From: Xenococcaceae cyanobacterium MO_188.B32
Lineage (GTDB): Bacteria > Cyanobacteriota > Cyanobacteriia > Cyanobacteriales > Xenococcaceae
Direction of reading: 5' to 3'
NCBI GenBank assembly: GCA_030065635.1
Contig: JASJDJ010000001.1
Coordinates: 26,001 to 90,000 of the forward strand
Length of the DNA stretch: 64,000 nucleotides
The position numbers and the translations under genes were made by a program. Shown piece after piece: positions 44,944 through 55,914 of the stretch. The notes under the pieces are model-generated. The model ran no database searches. It saw only the letters and a list, made by a program, of their open reading frames with translations, and had not been told where the DNA came from. The stretch's first letter is position 1, and the number at the start of each line of letters is the position of its first letter.

Positions 44944-45731
44944 TGAGATTAATTATTGACCGTTATGCCTATTTGGATTCCTTAATTCATCGTTGGCAAC
45001 AAAAATATAAATTAGTCGGACTGATTAGTTTAATATTTGCTTTTTCTTTTGTCCAAAAAATAACTTTATTACCAGTAATAGTAGTTATAACTACTGTAAT
45101 TTTTTGTTTGTCTAATTTACCCCTGTCTTTTTTATTGTCGAGATTGCGTTATCCTGGTTGGTTTATTTTAGCAGTGGTTATTTTACTCCCATTTGTTGCA
45201 GGAGATACGATAATTTTTCAGTGGGGGTGGTTAACCTTAAAAGAAGAAGGCTGCTGGACGAGTATTTTGATTTCTGTTCGCTTTTTTTGTATTTTGACTA
45301 TTAGTTTAGTTTTGTTTGGAACTGCTCCTTTTCTGACTAGCATTAAAGCCATGCGATCGCTAGGATTACCTCAAGTAATTGTCGATATGACTCTGCTAGC
45401 ATATCGCTACCTAGAAGAATTAGGAAATATGCTCACAACTATGCAAAGAGCGATTAGATTAAGAGGATTTCGATATCAACAATTTAGTCGTCGTAATCTG
45501 AAAATTTTAGCTCAATTAACTGGAAGTTTATTAGTACGTAGTTATGAAAGATCGAATAAAGTATATCAAGCAATGATCTTACGAGGATATGGTTATAAAA
45601 TTCCTCAGATCGATCGTCAACAAAAAAACCGTTTGAGCCAATTAGATAAATTAAATTTTTTGGCTACATCGGCAACTGTAATTATAGCTATTAGTCTAAC
45701 AATTGCAGAAATACTTTTACCAGCTAACTAA
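44943..45731 (+). CDS. cbiQ: Ni/Co ECF transporter transmembrane (T) subunit
   Basis: 262 residues. Hydrophobic helices occupy residues 23-140. The coupling-helix motifs are seen in MQRAIRLRGF and MILRGYGYK, the two Ala/Leu-Arg-Gly motifs that contact the ATPases of ECF transporters. It starts within the cbiM stop codon (TAATG), so translation is coupled, and is followed after three bases by cbiO. Confidence 0.95.
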   Translation: MRLIIDRYAYLDSLIHRWQQKYKLVGLISLIFAFSFVQKITLLPVIVVITTVIFCLSNLPLSFLLSRLRYPGWFILAVVILLPFVAGDTIIFQWGWLTLKEEGCWTSILISVRFFCILTISLVLFGTAPFLTSIKAMRSLGLPQVIVDMTLLAYRYLEELGNMLTTMQRAIRLRGFRYQQFSRRNLKILAQLTGSLLVRSYERSNKVYQAMILRGYGYKIPQIDRQQKNRLSQLDKLNFLATSATVIIAISLTIAEILLPAN

Positions 45732-45734
45732 ACT

Positions 45735-46499
45735 ATGAAAGAACTAACTCGATCGTCACGGTTGATTAAACTACAAACTCCCGCAGTAACTATCAGTAAT
45801 TTAGGCTTTGCTTACACTGAAAGTAAGAATACTTTAACAGATATAAATTTACAGATATCTGCTGGAGAAAGTGTTGGTTTAATTGGGGCTAATGGAGCGG
45901 GAAAAACTACGTTATTTTTAACTATCTGTGGTATTTTAACGCCAACTTATGGAGAAATAAAGCTATTTGAAAAATTAGTCCAACCAGGTATATTTAATCC
46001 CGATATTGGTTTGGTATTTCAAAATCCAGACGATCAATTACTTTGTCCTAGAGTACGAGATGATATCGCTTTTGGACCGGAGAATATGGGCTTGTCAGCA
46101 GAAGAAGTAGACAAGCGTGTTTGTGTAGCTTTATCCTTTACTGGTATATCTCATTTGATCGATCGCGTTCCCCATCATCTTTCTGGAGGAGAAAAATGTA
46201 TGGTAGCTATCGCTTCAGTTTTAGCAATGCTTCCCCAAATAATTCTCTATGATGAACCTAGTGCTAATCTAGATTTAAGAGCAAGAAGAAGACTAATTAA
46301 ATTTTTGCAAACTGCTCCAGAAACTACGATTATCTCGTCTCACGATCTAGAAATGCTCCTAGAAGTTTGCGATCGCGTTATTTTACTCAATCAAGGTAGA
46401 ATTGTCGCAGACGGCATCCCTCAAAATATAATGAGCGATCGAATTTTGATGGAAGCTAATGGTTTAGAAGTACCCCACTCTTTAACCCATCATCATTAA
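45735..46499 (+). CDS. cbiO: Ni/Co ECF transporter ATPase subunit
   Basis: 254 residues, a single ABC ATPase. Walker A is GANGAGKTTL, the Q-loop FQNPDDQLLCPRVRDDIAFG is typical of ECF ATPases, the signature is LSGGEK, Walker B is QIILYDEPS, and the H-loop is ISSHDLEML. The C-terminus ends in a His-rich HSLTHHH, possibly metal-binding. It completes the M-Q-O set with no separate cbiN. Confidence 0.96.
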   Translation: MKELTRSSRLIKLQTPAVTISNLGFAYTESKNTLTDINLQISAGESVGLIGANGAGKTTLFLTICGILTPTYGEIKLFEKLVQPGIFNPDIGLVFQNPDDQLLCPRVRDDIAFGPENMGLSAEEVDKRVCVALSFTGISHLIDRVPHHLSGGEKCMVAIASVLAMLPQIILYDEPSANLDLRARRRLIKFLQTAPETTIISSHDLEMLLEVCDRVILLNQGRIVADGIPQNIMSDRILMEANGLEVPHSLTHHH

Positions 46500-46522
46500 C
46501 AAGTAGCAAGTAGCAAGTAGTA
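46500..46522 (+). repeat. Tandem heptamer AAGTAGC
   Basis: AAGTAGC occurs three times just after the cbiO stop. Short tandem repeat as elsewhere in the window. Confidence 0.75.
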
Positions 46523-46579
46523 GGCTTTTCTATTTAACATCTATAAGTTGTTTAAATTACCAATCAAATCCTATTCATT

Positions 46580-47716
46580 TCAATGATTATGTTCTATACC
46601 AATAGCCTCGGATAGATGAGATAGTCCTTGGGTTTCTAATCTTTTTAATAATCCTGTTAGAATATTTTTCACCATCCAAGGGCCCTGGTAAACCCAGCCA
46701 GTATAAACTTGCAATAGGCTAGCACCAGCGGTAATTTTGTCCCAAGCATCGGCAGCCGTAAAGATACCACCCACACCAATTATGGGTATCTCTCCCTTGG
46801 TTTCTTGCCAGATAAAGCGAATTACTTCGGTAGAACGTTGTTTAATTGGTGCCCCACTAATACCGCCCATTTCGTCTTTTATGTGGTTACCCGTGGCTTC
46901 GAGTATATCTGTTCTCAAACCCTCTCTACTGGTAGTAGTATTGGTAGCGATAATACCAGCGAGACGATAGCTTTTGGCTAAAGTAATAATAGCAGCGATC
47001 GCTTCCCAATCGAGGTCGGGAGAAATTTTGACTAGTAGGGGTTTGTTCTCTTCATTAACTGTCTGTAAAGCAGATAAAATAGGTTCTAGTTGTTCTCCCG
47101 CTTGGAGCGATCGTAAACCAGGAGTATTAGGGGAACTAACATTAACTACAAAATAGTCAGCCCAATCTTGGAGTAATTTAAAACTACCCACATAGTCTTC
47201 TGCTGCTTGTTCTAAAGGGGCAATTTTTGATTTACATAGATTGATACCAATAGGAATTTGGCGGGGTTGTCTTGCCCAAGTTTGTTGCAGAGTATCTGCC
47301 ATTACTGCTGCACCCAAATTGTTGGCTCCCAAACGATTCAGGGCTGCTTTATCCTTAGGTAAACGAAACAGACGAGGGCGGGGATTTCCTGGTTGGGCGT
47401 GAAAAGTAACTGCTCCCACTTCGGCTAAACCAAAACCTAAACTCGACCAAATACCGGCACCTAAAGCATCTTTATCAAATCCCGCAGCTAAACCCAAAGG
47501 GTTAGGAAAGTCTAGTCCCCAAATAGTTTGTGCCAAACGAGAGTCGCAAAAACAGAAAGATTGTTGTAGTTGTTTAAGTGCCAAACTTCCCCAAGCCGTA
47601 TGGCGAGATTTTTCGATCTTACTTAGAGTTGTAAGCATTTGCTTATGAGCATTTTCTGGATCGCCTTTAGCAGCAGATAAAGCCAGGGGATAAAGAGGTT
47701 TGGTAAAGTTAAACAT
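46580..47716 (-). CDS. pyrD: Quinone-dependent dihydroorotate dehydrogenase (class 2)
   Basis: 378 residues. It oxidises dihydroorotate to orotate in pyrimidine synthesis, passing electrons to quinone. The FMN barrel shows [63 protein letters not shown] and [20 protein letters not shown]. The N-terminal helices ([20 protein letters not shown]) are the membrane-association domain of class 2 enzymes. Confidence 0.96.
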   Translation of the reverse strand: MFNFTKPLYPLALSAAKGDPENAHKQMLTTLSKIEKSRHTAWGSLALKQLQQSFCFCDSRLAQTIWGLDFPNPLGLAAGFDKDALGAGIWSSLGFGLAEVGAVTFHAQPGNPRPRLFRLPKDKAALNRLGANNLGAAVMADTLQQTWARQPRQIPIGINLCKSKIAPLEQAAEDYVGSFKLLQDWADYFVVNVSSPNTPGLRSLQAGEQLEPILSALQTVNEENKPLLVKISPDLDWEAIAAIITLAKSYRLAGIIATNTTTSREGLRTDILEATGNHIKDEMGGISGAPIKQRSTEVIRFIWQETKGEIPIIGVGGIFTAADAWDKITAGASLLQVYTGWVYQGPWMVKNILTGLLKRLETQGLSHLSEAIGIEHNH

Positions 47717-47818
47717 TGAGTGTATTTCTAGTAAGTGAGTGACAAATTTATTTGGCTTTTAGCGACCGATTTTAGCCTACGGCAAGGATTTACCTGAGGG
47801 TTCAGCATTTAGTTAATT

Positions 47819-48058
47819 TTAGTTCTTTAGGTACTTTTTCCAGAACTTTGTCAGTTCATTCCAAGAATTTTCTGCTGCTAGAAGATTATAAGAAGAGCGT
47901 TCTTGACAGAAAAAACCGTGTTCGGCGTTATCATAAACTTTCAACTGATAATTTGTGCCAAGTTCTTGAAAACGAGAGTCTATTTGCTGAATGCGCTCTT
48001 TAGGAATAAATGAATCTGCCCCTCCAAAGAATAGGAGTAGCAATTGTTCTATTTGCAT
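47819..48058 (-). pseudogene. C-terminal fragment of a dienelactone hydrolase family protein
   Basis: 79 codons that match only the last third of an alpha/beta-hydrolase: LLLFFGGADSFIPKERIQQI (acid Asp) and KVYDNAEHGFFCQERSSYN (catalytic His). The half with the nucleophile is missing. The ATG at 48058 directly follows the stop of a different gene fragment (48059-48205), marking a deletion or recombination junction. Confidence 0.75.
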
Positions 48059-48205
48059 CTATAAACTCCGCAGCATCCATGTCGTGCCCGATTTCATCGC
48101 CGTGCTAACCACTATGTCGTCCTCACGCATTTCAATGCCTTTCCACCGCTCGCTATTAAAATGTTCCGTTGAATAGATGTGTGTTTTTTGTGGTGTCTCT
48201 GACAT
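48059..48205 (-). pseudogene. N-terminal fragment of a sulfotransferase
   Basis: ATG at 48205, 48 codons to TAG at 48059. It reads MSETPQKTHIYSTEHFNSER, then DDIVVSTAMKSGTTWM, which carries the PAPS-binding KSGTTW loop of sulfotransferases; the rest of the enzyme is absent. Its base composition is richer in G and C than its surroundings, pointing to acquired DNA. The stop is immediately followed by the hydrolase fragment. Confidence 0.7.
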
Positions 48206-48468
48206 AAGCTCTTCTCCCAGGGACTTTTTGTTTTCTGTCCACTAATTGAATTTTTGCTTAGTTTATTCCTCTCTCAACGTCACCCTCTCACTTCGCTTCT
48301 TGCTAATTTGCTTATTTGGTTGCACCTCTCTAGTCTTTTTCCCAACTCTATTTCCGCCCAATTACTGTATATTTTCCGTTGGCGATCGTGCGTTAAAAGA
48401 CTTACATAATTAATGATGTAAAGAAGATACGGTAATATATCTGTAGGTTTTCCTTTATATCTCTGTCC

Positions 48469-48942
48469 CTACTGTTTTTGTTTTAATTCCTCAGCTAATT
48501 TGCGCATTTGTTCTTCTTGTTGGGCTAATTTTTCTTGGTCTTGTTTGAGAATTTGTTCTAATTCTTGTAGTTGTTCCCGACGAGTTTCTATTTCTAGGGC
48601 GCGACAATTCAATTCGAGATTTTGGGAAGTAATTTCTTGTCGCCACTGTTCGACTTTAGTTTTTTCTATTTCGACAAATTCAGGACTAATAGTATTAGTA
48701 CTATAATATTTTTCTAAAAGACTTAAAACTAAATCTTTGGCTTCTTTAATACTAATTATTTGTCCTTTGCTTCCACATTCTATTAATACTAAAGCTCCTT
48801 TTCCCCAAGGATTACTATCTGCTAAGGGTAAGCAATGTGATTCGCCTATTTGCCAAATATGTTCTGACTTTTGGCAGGCGAGTAGTTTTAGTTCCATTTC
48901 CCCTGAAGTTGAATTTTGTTGAACTTGAGCTAGGTGTAACAT
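48469..48942 (-). CDS. Hypothetical protein with C-terminal coiled coil
   Basis: 157 residues. A small N-terminal domain of about 85 residues (LKLLACQKSEHIWQIGESHC, LVLIECGSKGQIISIKEAKD) is followed by a coiled coil from about residue 90 (EKTKVEQWRQEI, then EQILKQDQEKLAQQEEQMRK). No family named; the layout is recurrent in cyanobacteria as far as I recall. It is downstream of valS on the same strand by 81 bp. Confidence 0.72.
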   Translation of the reverse strand: MLHLAQVQQNSTSGEMELKLLACQKSEHIWQIGESHCLPLADSNPWGKGALVLIECGSKGQIISIKEAKDLVLSLLEKYYSTNTISPEFVEIEKTKVEQWRQEITSQNLELNCRALEIETRREQLQELEQILKQDQEKLAQQEEQMRKLAEELKQKQ

Positions 48943-49023
48943 AGCTGAATTCAGTGCTGGTCATTAATGAAAGTTGGCAAATAGAAGTCTTTATAGTTGA
49001 TTGAAAATGACCAAATATTTAGT

Positions 49024-51756
49024 TTACTCTAAACGTTGTAGGCGATCGCGCAATATCTCTGCTTGTTTCTGGGCTTCTGCTAGAGAATCTTTAGCTCCTT
49101 GAATTACATCAGCCGGTGCTTTATTGACAAAGCCAGGATTGTTGAGACGACCAGTTAAAGATTTCACTTCTTTTTCTACTTTAGCTAAATTCTTTTCTAA
49201 TTTACTACGCAAAGCCTCAATATCAACAATGCCTGTTAAAGGAATTAATACTTGCACTGTGGCAAAAACGCCTGCTATTACCTGCCCCGGGTCTTTTGCC
49301 AGAGTTTGAGTAATCTTTAATTGTTCTATTTTGATTAAATCTTGGATGTAGGTTTGAGTGGCTTGCAAAATTTTTATTTCGGCATCGCTTTCTGTTTGTA
49401 AAATTATAGTAGCTTTTGCTCCAGGTTTGATACCAGCTTCTACTCTCAGATTACGAATAGTACGAATAATACCGAACAGTAAGTCAAAGTTTTGTTCTAA
49501 TTCTGAGTTAATTAAGTTTTGGTTTACTTCGGGATAAGATTGCAATGCTAAAACTCTATTACCATTAGCTTGAGTAAGAGTTTGCCAAATTTCTTCGGTA
49601 ATGTGAGGCATAAAGGGATGGAGTAATTTTAGTGTTCCTTCCAGAACATAAGCTAGAGTTTTTTGGGCTACTGGACGAGTAGGAGAATTATTGTCTTTCC
49701 ATAGTCTAGATTTAACTAGTTCGATATACCAGTCACAGAAATCACCCCAAATAAATTCATAGAGTCCGTTGGCTGCTTCCCCTAAACCATAAGCTTCGAT
49801 ATATTCTCTAGTTTGTTTGACGGTTTGATAGAAGCGAGAAAGAATCCACTTATCGCTTAACTCTAACTTATCTGATTGTGGTTCACCTAATTCCTGGGGT
49901 GTTTTGCCGTCTAGGTTCATCATTACAAACCTAGAAGCATTCCACAGCTTGTTAGCAAAGTTGCGGGATGCTTCTACCGATGGAGATTCATCGGTTTTGC
50001 GGTCGTAGTCAAAGCTGATATTTTGTCCCGCGCCAGCTACTTTTTTAATGAGGGTATAACGGAGGGCATCTGTCCCATATTTATCGATCATTAACAGAGG
50101 ATCGATGCCATTGCCCTTAGATTTGGACATTTTCTGTCCGTTTTCATCCAGTACCAAACCGTGAATATAGACATCTTTAAAGGGCATCTGGTTGGTAAAA
50201 TGCCCTGCCATCATGGTCATCCTAGCTACCCAAAAGAAGATAATATCGAAACCAGTAACTAGGGTAGTAGTAGGATAATATGTTTTTAAATCGACTGTTT
50301 CTTCTGGCCATCCCATGGTAGAAAAAGGCCATAAACCAGAAGAAAACCAAGTATCTAAAACATCGGGGTCTTGTTCTAGGGTAATATTATCTCCGTACTT
50401 AGCTACAGCTTTGGCTCTTGCGGATTCCGCGTCATGAGCAACAATAAAAGGAGTATCGTCCGTAATTTCTCCTTCTGTTTCACTGACAACGTACCAGGCA
50501 GGAATTTGATGCCCCCACCACAACTGACGGGAAATACACCAGTCCTTTATTTTTACTAACCAATCGCGATAAACTTTGTGCCAACGCTCGGGAATATAAC
50601 GGGGTGAATTTTGTTCGTCTAGGAAAGTTAAAGCCTTTTGCGCTAAAGATTCCATTTTGACAAACCACTGTGTAGATAACAGGGGTTCGACGGGAACTTT
50701 CCCGCGATCGCTATAGGGTACACTATGCTTGTAGTCTTCTACCTTGACTAATGCCCCTAACTCTTTCAGTTTATTAACTACATTCTTACGGGCAATAAAA
50801 CGGTCTTGTCCCTCAAACTCCCCTGCATTTTCGTTGAGAGTGCCGTCTTTGTGCATGATATTGATAAAGGGCAGATCGTGTCGTTTGCCCATTTCAAAAT
50901 CGTTAGGATCGTGGGCGGGTGTTACCTTAACGCAACCAGTTCCAAACTCTGGGTCTACTAATTCATCGGCAATAATCGGTATTTCTCTGCCCATGATGGG
51001 TAGAGTTACAGTTTTACCAATTAAATTCTTATATCGCTCGTCCTCAGGATTAACTGCTACTCCTGTATCTCCTAACATAGTTTCGGGGCGAGTAGTAGCA
51101 ACTTCGACATAGCCATTCCCTTCTGTCAGAGGATAGCGAAAATGCCAAAGATGTCCATCTACTTCTTGGTTTTCTATTTCTACATGGGATACTGCCGACT
51201 CGGAAGCAGGGCACCAATTTACTAAATAATTACCGCGATAAATTAATCCTTCCTCATACAGTTGGATAAAGGCGGTTTTAACCGCTTCAGACAAGCCTTC
51301 ATCCATGGTATATCTTTCTCGCGACCAATCAACAGAGATTCCCATTTTTTTCTGTTGATTGATAATTTTACCCCCAGATTCTTCTTTCCACCGCCTAGCT
51401 CTTTCTAAATACTTATCTCTGCCCAAATCGTAACGAGTTTTACCTTCTGCTTTTAATTGTTTATCTAAGATAGTGCTAACTGCTATGCTGGCATGGTCTA
51501 TGCCTGGTAGCCAGAGAGTGTTACAACCGATCATTCTGTGATACCTAGTTAAGGTATCCATCAAAGATTCATTAAAAGCATGACCCATATGCAAGCTACC
51601 AGTAACATTAGGTGGTGGAATAACTATGGAATAGGGTTCGCCTTCTCGGTCTGGATTAGCTTTAAATACCTGATTTTCTGTCCAAAATTGTTGCCACTTG
51701 GCTTCAGTAGTTTTAGGGTCGTACTGGCTAGAAAGAATTGGAGTAGTCGCAGTCAT
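49024..51756 (-). CDS. valS: Valyl-tRNA synthetase
   Basis: 910 residues, class I synthetase. HIGH motif [15 protein letters not shown]; editing domain ([39 protein letters not shown]); KMSKS motif [15 protein letters not shown]; anticodon-binding region; and the C-terminal coiled coil of ValRS ([20 protein letters not shown]). Full length. It charges tRNA-Val in the cytosol. Confidence 0.98.
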   Translation of the reverse strand: MTATTPILSSQYDPKTTEAKWQQFWTENQVFKANPDREGEPYSIVIPPPNVTGSLHMGHAFNESLMDTLTRYHRMIGCNTLWLPGIDHASIAVSTILDKQLKAEGKTRYDLGRDKYLERARRWKEESGGKIINQQKKMGISVDWSRERYTMDEGLSEAVKTAFIQLYEEGLIYRGNYLVNWCPASESAVSHVEIENQEVDGHLWHFRYPLTEGNGYVEVATTRPETMLGDTGVAVNPEDERYKNLIGKTVTLPIMGREIPIIADELVDPEFGTGCVKVTPAHDPNDFEMGKRHDLPFINIMHKDGTLNENAGEFEGQDRFIARKNVVNKLKELGALVKVEDYKHSVPYSDRGKVPVEPLLSTQWFVKMESLAQKALTFLDEQNSPRYIPERWHKVYRDWLVKIKDWCISRQLWWGHQIPAWYVVSETEGEITDDTPFIVAHDAESARAKAVAKYGDNITLEQDPDVLDTWFSSGLWPFSTMGWPEETVDLKTYYPTTTLVTGFDIIFFWVARMTMMAGHFTNQMPFKDVYIHGLVLDENGQKMSKSKGNGIDPLLMIDKYGTDALRYTLIKKVAGAGQNISFDYDRKTDESPSVEASRNFANKLWNASRFVMMNLDGKTPQELGEPQSDKLELSDKWILSRFYQTVKQTREYIEAYGLGEAANGLYEFIWGDFCDWYIELVKSRLWKDNNSPTRPVAQKTLAYVLEGTLKLLHPFMPHITEEIWQTLTQANGNRVLALQSYPEVNQNLINSELEQNFDLLFGIIRTIRNLRVEAGIKPGAKATIILQTESDAEIKILQATQTYIQDLIKIEQLKITQTLAKDPGQVIAGVFATVQVLIPLTGIVDIEALRSKLEKNLAKVEKEVKSLTGRLNNPGFVNKAPADVIQGAKDSLAEAQKQAEILRDRLQRLE

Positions 51757-51838
51757 AAACCGACGAAAAAATTAAAAGCAAAATATACAAAGCAGCTTAC
51801 CATTTTACAAGCGATCGTTGTTTCTGTCCTTATTTACG

Positions 51839-54346
51839 CTAACTATTTTTAGAAATTAGCTCGATCTCGGTCATTAGTTCTTCCCGCCAGGGTTGTAAAG
51901 CTCGATCGATCTCTGGTGCATATATATAGGAAGGAAAAAGCTCTTGAAACCAAGTAGAGATAGCTATATTATCTACTACTATTAAAAAATCGGCAGGGAT
52001 AGCCCCATCAATATGACGACTAACTACCCCAAAGCCCAATCTTTGACGGCGAGACTGCATAGCTGGAGTATATTTTTGTAACCATTGAGTAAAACTATTT
52101 GCCTGGTTCATTCCTACTAGTAATTTCTCTAAAATTTCTGGAGAAATATTAGTTTTATTTTCTTTTAGCCAAGCTTGTTGTAGTAATAGGGAACGTTGGG
52201 CAGGATTTAACCAAGCTTCGATGACTAAACTTGGTGCTGAGTTGTTTAAATTGGCTGGATTTTGCTCTATTTTGGGGTCAGAATCTAAATAGAGAAGTAT
52301 TTTAGTTATAGATGTACCACTAACCGCCCAATCTCTGCTAGCTGCTGCTAAATTACCTTGCCACCAATACAAGCTACCGCGACAGCGATACCAATAAGTA
52401 TTGTCTTGTTGTTGTAGTAACTGTGTATATCGAGTTTCCATCCGTTGCAGAATTTGAGGATAGAGAGGAGATAGTTCGGGCGATCGCCAAATGGGACTGG
52501 TGACGATTTCTAGTGGATTATGCAATCCTTCTAAGCTAAAGGCTTCGATCGCTAAATCGACTTTTCCCCGAGATAGTAAACCAAAACCCAAACTATAAAA
52601 AATACCTCGTTTGGCTGGTACTAGTCGAGCAGAATTAACAAAATGTTCGATCGCACCTGGTTGACGACTATTAAGTAATAACCAGCCTAAATTACTGTGT
52701 CCGAATTCTCGATAGGGAGAAGCTTTTACTCCTTTGGCTAGCCAAGCGATCGCCTCTGTGGTTAATTGTTTTCGTTGACTAATATCTTTTGTCTGTAATG
52801 CCAAATTTCCTAAATTCCATCCCAATTGATAGGGATAATAAGGCTCCCAAGGTGCTAATTGAGAAGCTTTATTCAGACTTTGGACAAATATATCAATTTT
52901 ATTTTGAGCCAAAGCAGAAAAACCATAATGAGAAAGTTGCCAAGCACGATGGACGGGAATCAACCAAATAATTACCGCCGTAACTAACCCCAATCCTGCT
53001 AGAGATAGAGATTTTGGTGATTTGAGATATAATTCTTGCTGTCGCCAAGTAGAACTCAAGCAAGCCAGGAAGATAACTAAAGTCCCGCTAATACAGATGT
53101 TGTCTAGTTGATAGTCTGTTAGACTCATAACTCCATAAGCCAATAAACTAGAACCCAGACACCAAATCAAAACTCTGTCGGTATACTCTGCTTGGTTATT
53201 TTGCTGCCAACGATAAAAAAGATAAGCAAATAAAGCGATCGCGACTATACTAAAGGCGATCGACCAAATTCCCATTTCTGCCCACAGTTGAAAGGGGGTA
53301 GTATGCAATTGATAGGCTAATTCCGATTCTCTTCCCGCCCAACTAGGACGATAAGCTTGATATAGTAGGGGAACTCCACCCAAACCAATACCAGTGAAAG
53401 GATGAGCCATACCCATACGCCAGCCAGTAGTTACATTAATAAGGCGATAGGCAAGCTGTCCGTCTGTATTTCCGCTAAGGATATCGGTAATTAAATTGCT
53501 AAAGCGATCGTCTCTAGAAATTACCCCAACTATAGCAGCCAAAGCACTTATTCCTGCTAGTCCCAACCATAAACGAGGTAAGCGGGTATAACCGAGTAAA
53601 AATAGAAGACTGATGCTAACTAAAGCAATTAAACCAAGCCATCCACCCCTAGAATTAGTAGTGTAGAGATCGACTAACCCCAAACCAACTCCAGCAAACC
53701 ACAACCAACGTCGCCAACCTTTCTGTAAAATACCCAATCCCATTAATAAAGGCAAACACAGTAGTAAGTAACCAGCCACATAATTTTGATGTCCGATAGG
53801 TGCCCAATTGCGTAACTCGATTACAGAAAAATCAAACTTTAAATTAACTCCAAGCTGTTGCAGTTTTTTGATTCTTGCTAATTCTGGTAGTAAAGTTTGC
53901 CCCGTCCAAAGGAATAAACTAACCACAATAAAAGCAATATTTAAATAGCCCTGTCCTACTAAAATTCGATACCGTTTTTGAGGATTATTCAGCCAAGAAT
54001 TGAGTACATATAATACAGCCAGAAAACAAATTGCTATCCAACTGTACCAGAATGCTTGATGGGGAAATTGAGCAAAAATAGTAGAGATAAATAAACCAAT
54101 AACTATTAAACCCACTATCCAATCTAAACCGTTACCCAACCAAGATAATCTTCCCTGCCATAACCACCAGAGTAAACAGAAAACTGGCAATAGTAAGCCG
54201 ACTTGCCATAAAAAAACAAAAGACCAAGAAACCGTAATGCTATGGCTATCGGGAAATAAAGTAAAAAATACGTATAAAAAGCCTGTTAAAAGTAACAGTA
54301 ATCTTCCTTCTGAAATCTTAGAGGAGTTATCGCTAGCTTGTTGCAT
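51839..54346 (-). CDS. O-antigen ligase/IctB-like polytopic membrane protein with TPR-like C-terminus
   Basis: 835 residues. The N-terminal 450 residues hold about ten to eleven membrane helices with the Wzy/ligase landmark TTNSRGGWLGLIALV and the loop containing HPFTGIGLGGVPLLYQAYRP. The second half is soluble and helical with TPR-like repeats (LAQNKIDIFVQSLNKASQLA, SNLGWLLLNSRQPGAIEHFV). Members polymerise or ligate surface polysaccharide; cyanobacterial relatives are often labelled IctB without proof of bicarbonate transport. The substrate is unknown. Confidence 0.85.
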   Translation of the reverse strand: MQQASDNSSKISEGRLLLLLTGFLYVFFTLFPDSHSITVSWSFVFLWQVGLLLPVFCLLWWLWQGRLSWLGNGLDWIVGLIVIGLFISTIFAQFPHQAFWYSWIAICFLAVLYVLNSWLNNPQKRYRILVGQGYLNIAFIVVSLFLWTGQTLLPELARIKKLQQLGVNLKFDFSVIELRNWAPIGHQNYVAGYLLLCLPLLMGLGILQKGWRRWLWFAGVGLGLVDLYTTNSRGGWLGLIALVSISLLFLLGYTRLPRLWLGLAGISALAAIVGVISRDDRFSNLITDILSGNTDGQLAYRLINVTTGWRMGMAHPFTGIGLGGVPLLYQAYRPSWAGRESELAYQLHTTPFQLWAEMGIWSIAFSIVAIALFAYLFYRWQQNNQAEYTDRVLIWCLGSSLLAYGVMSLTDYQLDNICISGTLVIFLACLSSTWRQQELYLKSPKSLSLAGLGLVTAVIIWLIPVHRAWQLSHYGFSALAQNKIDIFVQSLNKASQLAPWEPYYPYQLGWNLGNLALQTKDISQRKQLTTEAIAWLAKGVKASPYREFGHSNLGWLLLNSRQPGAIEHFVNSARLVPAKRGIFYSLGFGLLSRGKVDLAIEAFSLEGLHNPLEIVTSPIWRSPELSPLYPQILQRMETRYTQLLQQQDNTYWYRCRGSLYWWQGNLAAASRDWAVSGTSITKILLYLDSDPKIEQNPANLNNSAPSLVIEAWLNPAQRSLLLQQAWLKENKTNISPEILEKLLVGMNQANSFTQWLQKYTPAMQSRRQRLGFGVVSRHIDGAIPADFLIVVDNIAISTWFQELFPSYIYAPEIDRALQPWREELMTEIELISKNS

Positions 54347-54556
54347 TAAATTACCCGATGGATAAGCTGCTTATAATATTCCCCTCTAAGTCAAAAAATC
54401 TTCATTTAACAATAAATGCTCGATGATACTAAATTCCTTTCATCAAGGCTTTTGAACGCAAGTGAGTATAGCTAAGATATAGCTTTTCGATTACACAATG
54501 TTCGCACAATAACTGTAGTTTAGACTAACTGCTTCGACTGCGTCAAAGAAGCATTT

Positions 54557-55717
54557 TCAAGAAGAAACTAAAGGTAAAGTAACTGTAACTGTAGTACCTA
54601 CTCCCACCTCACTATTGATTTCAATCTGTCCTTGACAGGTTTTAACACAGCTTTGAACAATAGCCAATCCCAAACCAGTACCGGGAATTCTACCTACATT
54701 ACTAGCACGATGAAAAGGTTCAAATAAATGTTGTCTATCTTCTACAGGAATGCCAATTCCCCAATCTCGAATACGGAAGATTACTTGTGTTTCTTCACCA
54801 ACTAAAATAAACTGAACCCTATTACCTTCTGGAGAATACTTAATGGCATTTGCCAGCAAATTGCCCAAAATATGTCTCAGTAAATTTCGATCCCAACTTC
54901 CTTCACTTAATTCACCTCGACAAATAAACACGATTTCTATTTGTTTTTTATGAGCATTAAACTGTAATTCTTCAACTATTTCTGCACAAAAAGATTTTAA
55001 ATCAAGTTTAGCTAGTTGACACTCTAAAGTGCCCAAATCTGCTCTACCAACTAAAAGAACTTCATCTAATAATTGAGCCATATTTTTGCTAGCAAGACGA
55101 ATCATGCGAAATAGAGCCGTTTTTTTCTCCTCAGTCAATAAATCGCTTTTATTTTGCAGTAATTCGGCACAAGAGAGAACAGTTGTTAAAGGATTGCGAA
55201 AATCATGGGAAAACATAGAAACTAAAGTAGATTGAAGCTGATTAATTTCTTTAGCTTTAATTAGCTCGTCTTTACTTTGCTTGACTTTATTTTCTAAGTT
55301 TTGTTTGGCTTCTCGTAATAAATCTGAAGCTTTTTGACGTTCGATCGCATACTGGACAGAACGAACTAACACATCTACGTTGACGTGTCGCTTGACTAAA
55401 TAGTCTTGTGCTCCTTCGCGCACTGCTTGAAGTGCTAATTTGTCGTCATTATAATTAGTTAGTACTACAATAGGCATTTTAGGAGCGCGATCGACTAACA
55501 ATTTTACCGATTCTAATCCTTGACTATCGGGTAAAGTTAAATCGAGCAAAATAACATCGAAGGAATTTTGTTGGAGTCGATCTATTCCTTCTTGTAATCG
55601 CTTGACGTGAACTAAACTATATTGCATTAGCTGGAAGCTTTTCAGCACTTCTTGTAAAAGTCTTGCTTCGGCTAAATCGTCTTCAATCAATAAAATTTTG
55701 ACTGAGCTTTCAAACAT
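54557..55717 (-). CDS. Response-regulator receiver fused to a histidine kinase
   Basis: 386 residues. Receiver domain, residues 5-125 (LLIEDDLAEARLLQEVL, phospho-Asp in DVILLDLTLPDSQG, Lys in DYLVKRHV). Helical linker, then HisKA (LVSMFSHDFRNPLTTVLSC) and HATPase (NLLANAIKYSPEG, GTGLGLAIVQSCVKTCQGQI). Soluble; it would relay a signal from another kinase. It lies downstream of cph1 and rcp1 in the same direction, now separated by the iscB element, so it was probably the third gene of that cluster. Confidence 0.94.
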   Translation of the reverse strand: MFESSVKILLIEDDLAEARLLQEVLKSFQLMQYSLVHVKRLQEGIDRLQQNSFDVILLDLTLPDSQGLESVKLLVDRAPKMPIVVLTNYNDDKLALQAVREGAQDYLVKRHVNVDVLVRSVQYAIERQKASDLLREAKQNLENKVKQSKDELIKAKEINQLQSTLVSMFSHDFRNPLTTVLSCAELLQNKSDLLTEEKKTALFRMIRLASKNMAQLLDEVLLVGRADLGTLECQLAKLDLKSFCAEIVEELQFNAHKKQIEIVFICRGELSEGSWDRNLLRHILGNLLANAIKYSPEGNRVQFILVGEETQVIFRIRDWGIGIPVEDRQHLFEPFHRASNVGRIPGTGLGLAIVQSCVKTCQGQIEINSEVGVGTTVTVTLPLVSS

Positions 55718-55914
55718 GATTTTTGCTCAATTCACTGCCCCATTACAAGTGTAAGCTTTTTGGCATTAAAGTAGGTTGTATAAAACGGACGTTAAAAGCA
55801 TACCCCATCTTCCTCATCTTCCTCATCTCTCCCATCTTCCCTATTGCCAAGAAAATGAGATACTGCTAAGTAATAGCTGTTCATTTCTTATACAGTCCTC
55901 TACATACTTGGTTA

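Noticed and set aside
50744..51112. 122-codon + strand frame antisense to valS
   Set aside because: It is the shadow of the conserved synthetase sequence; no independent evidence of coding.
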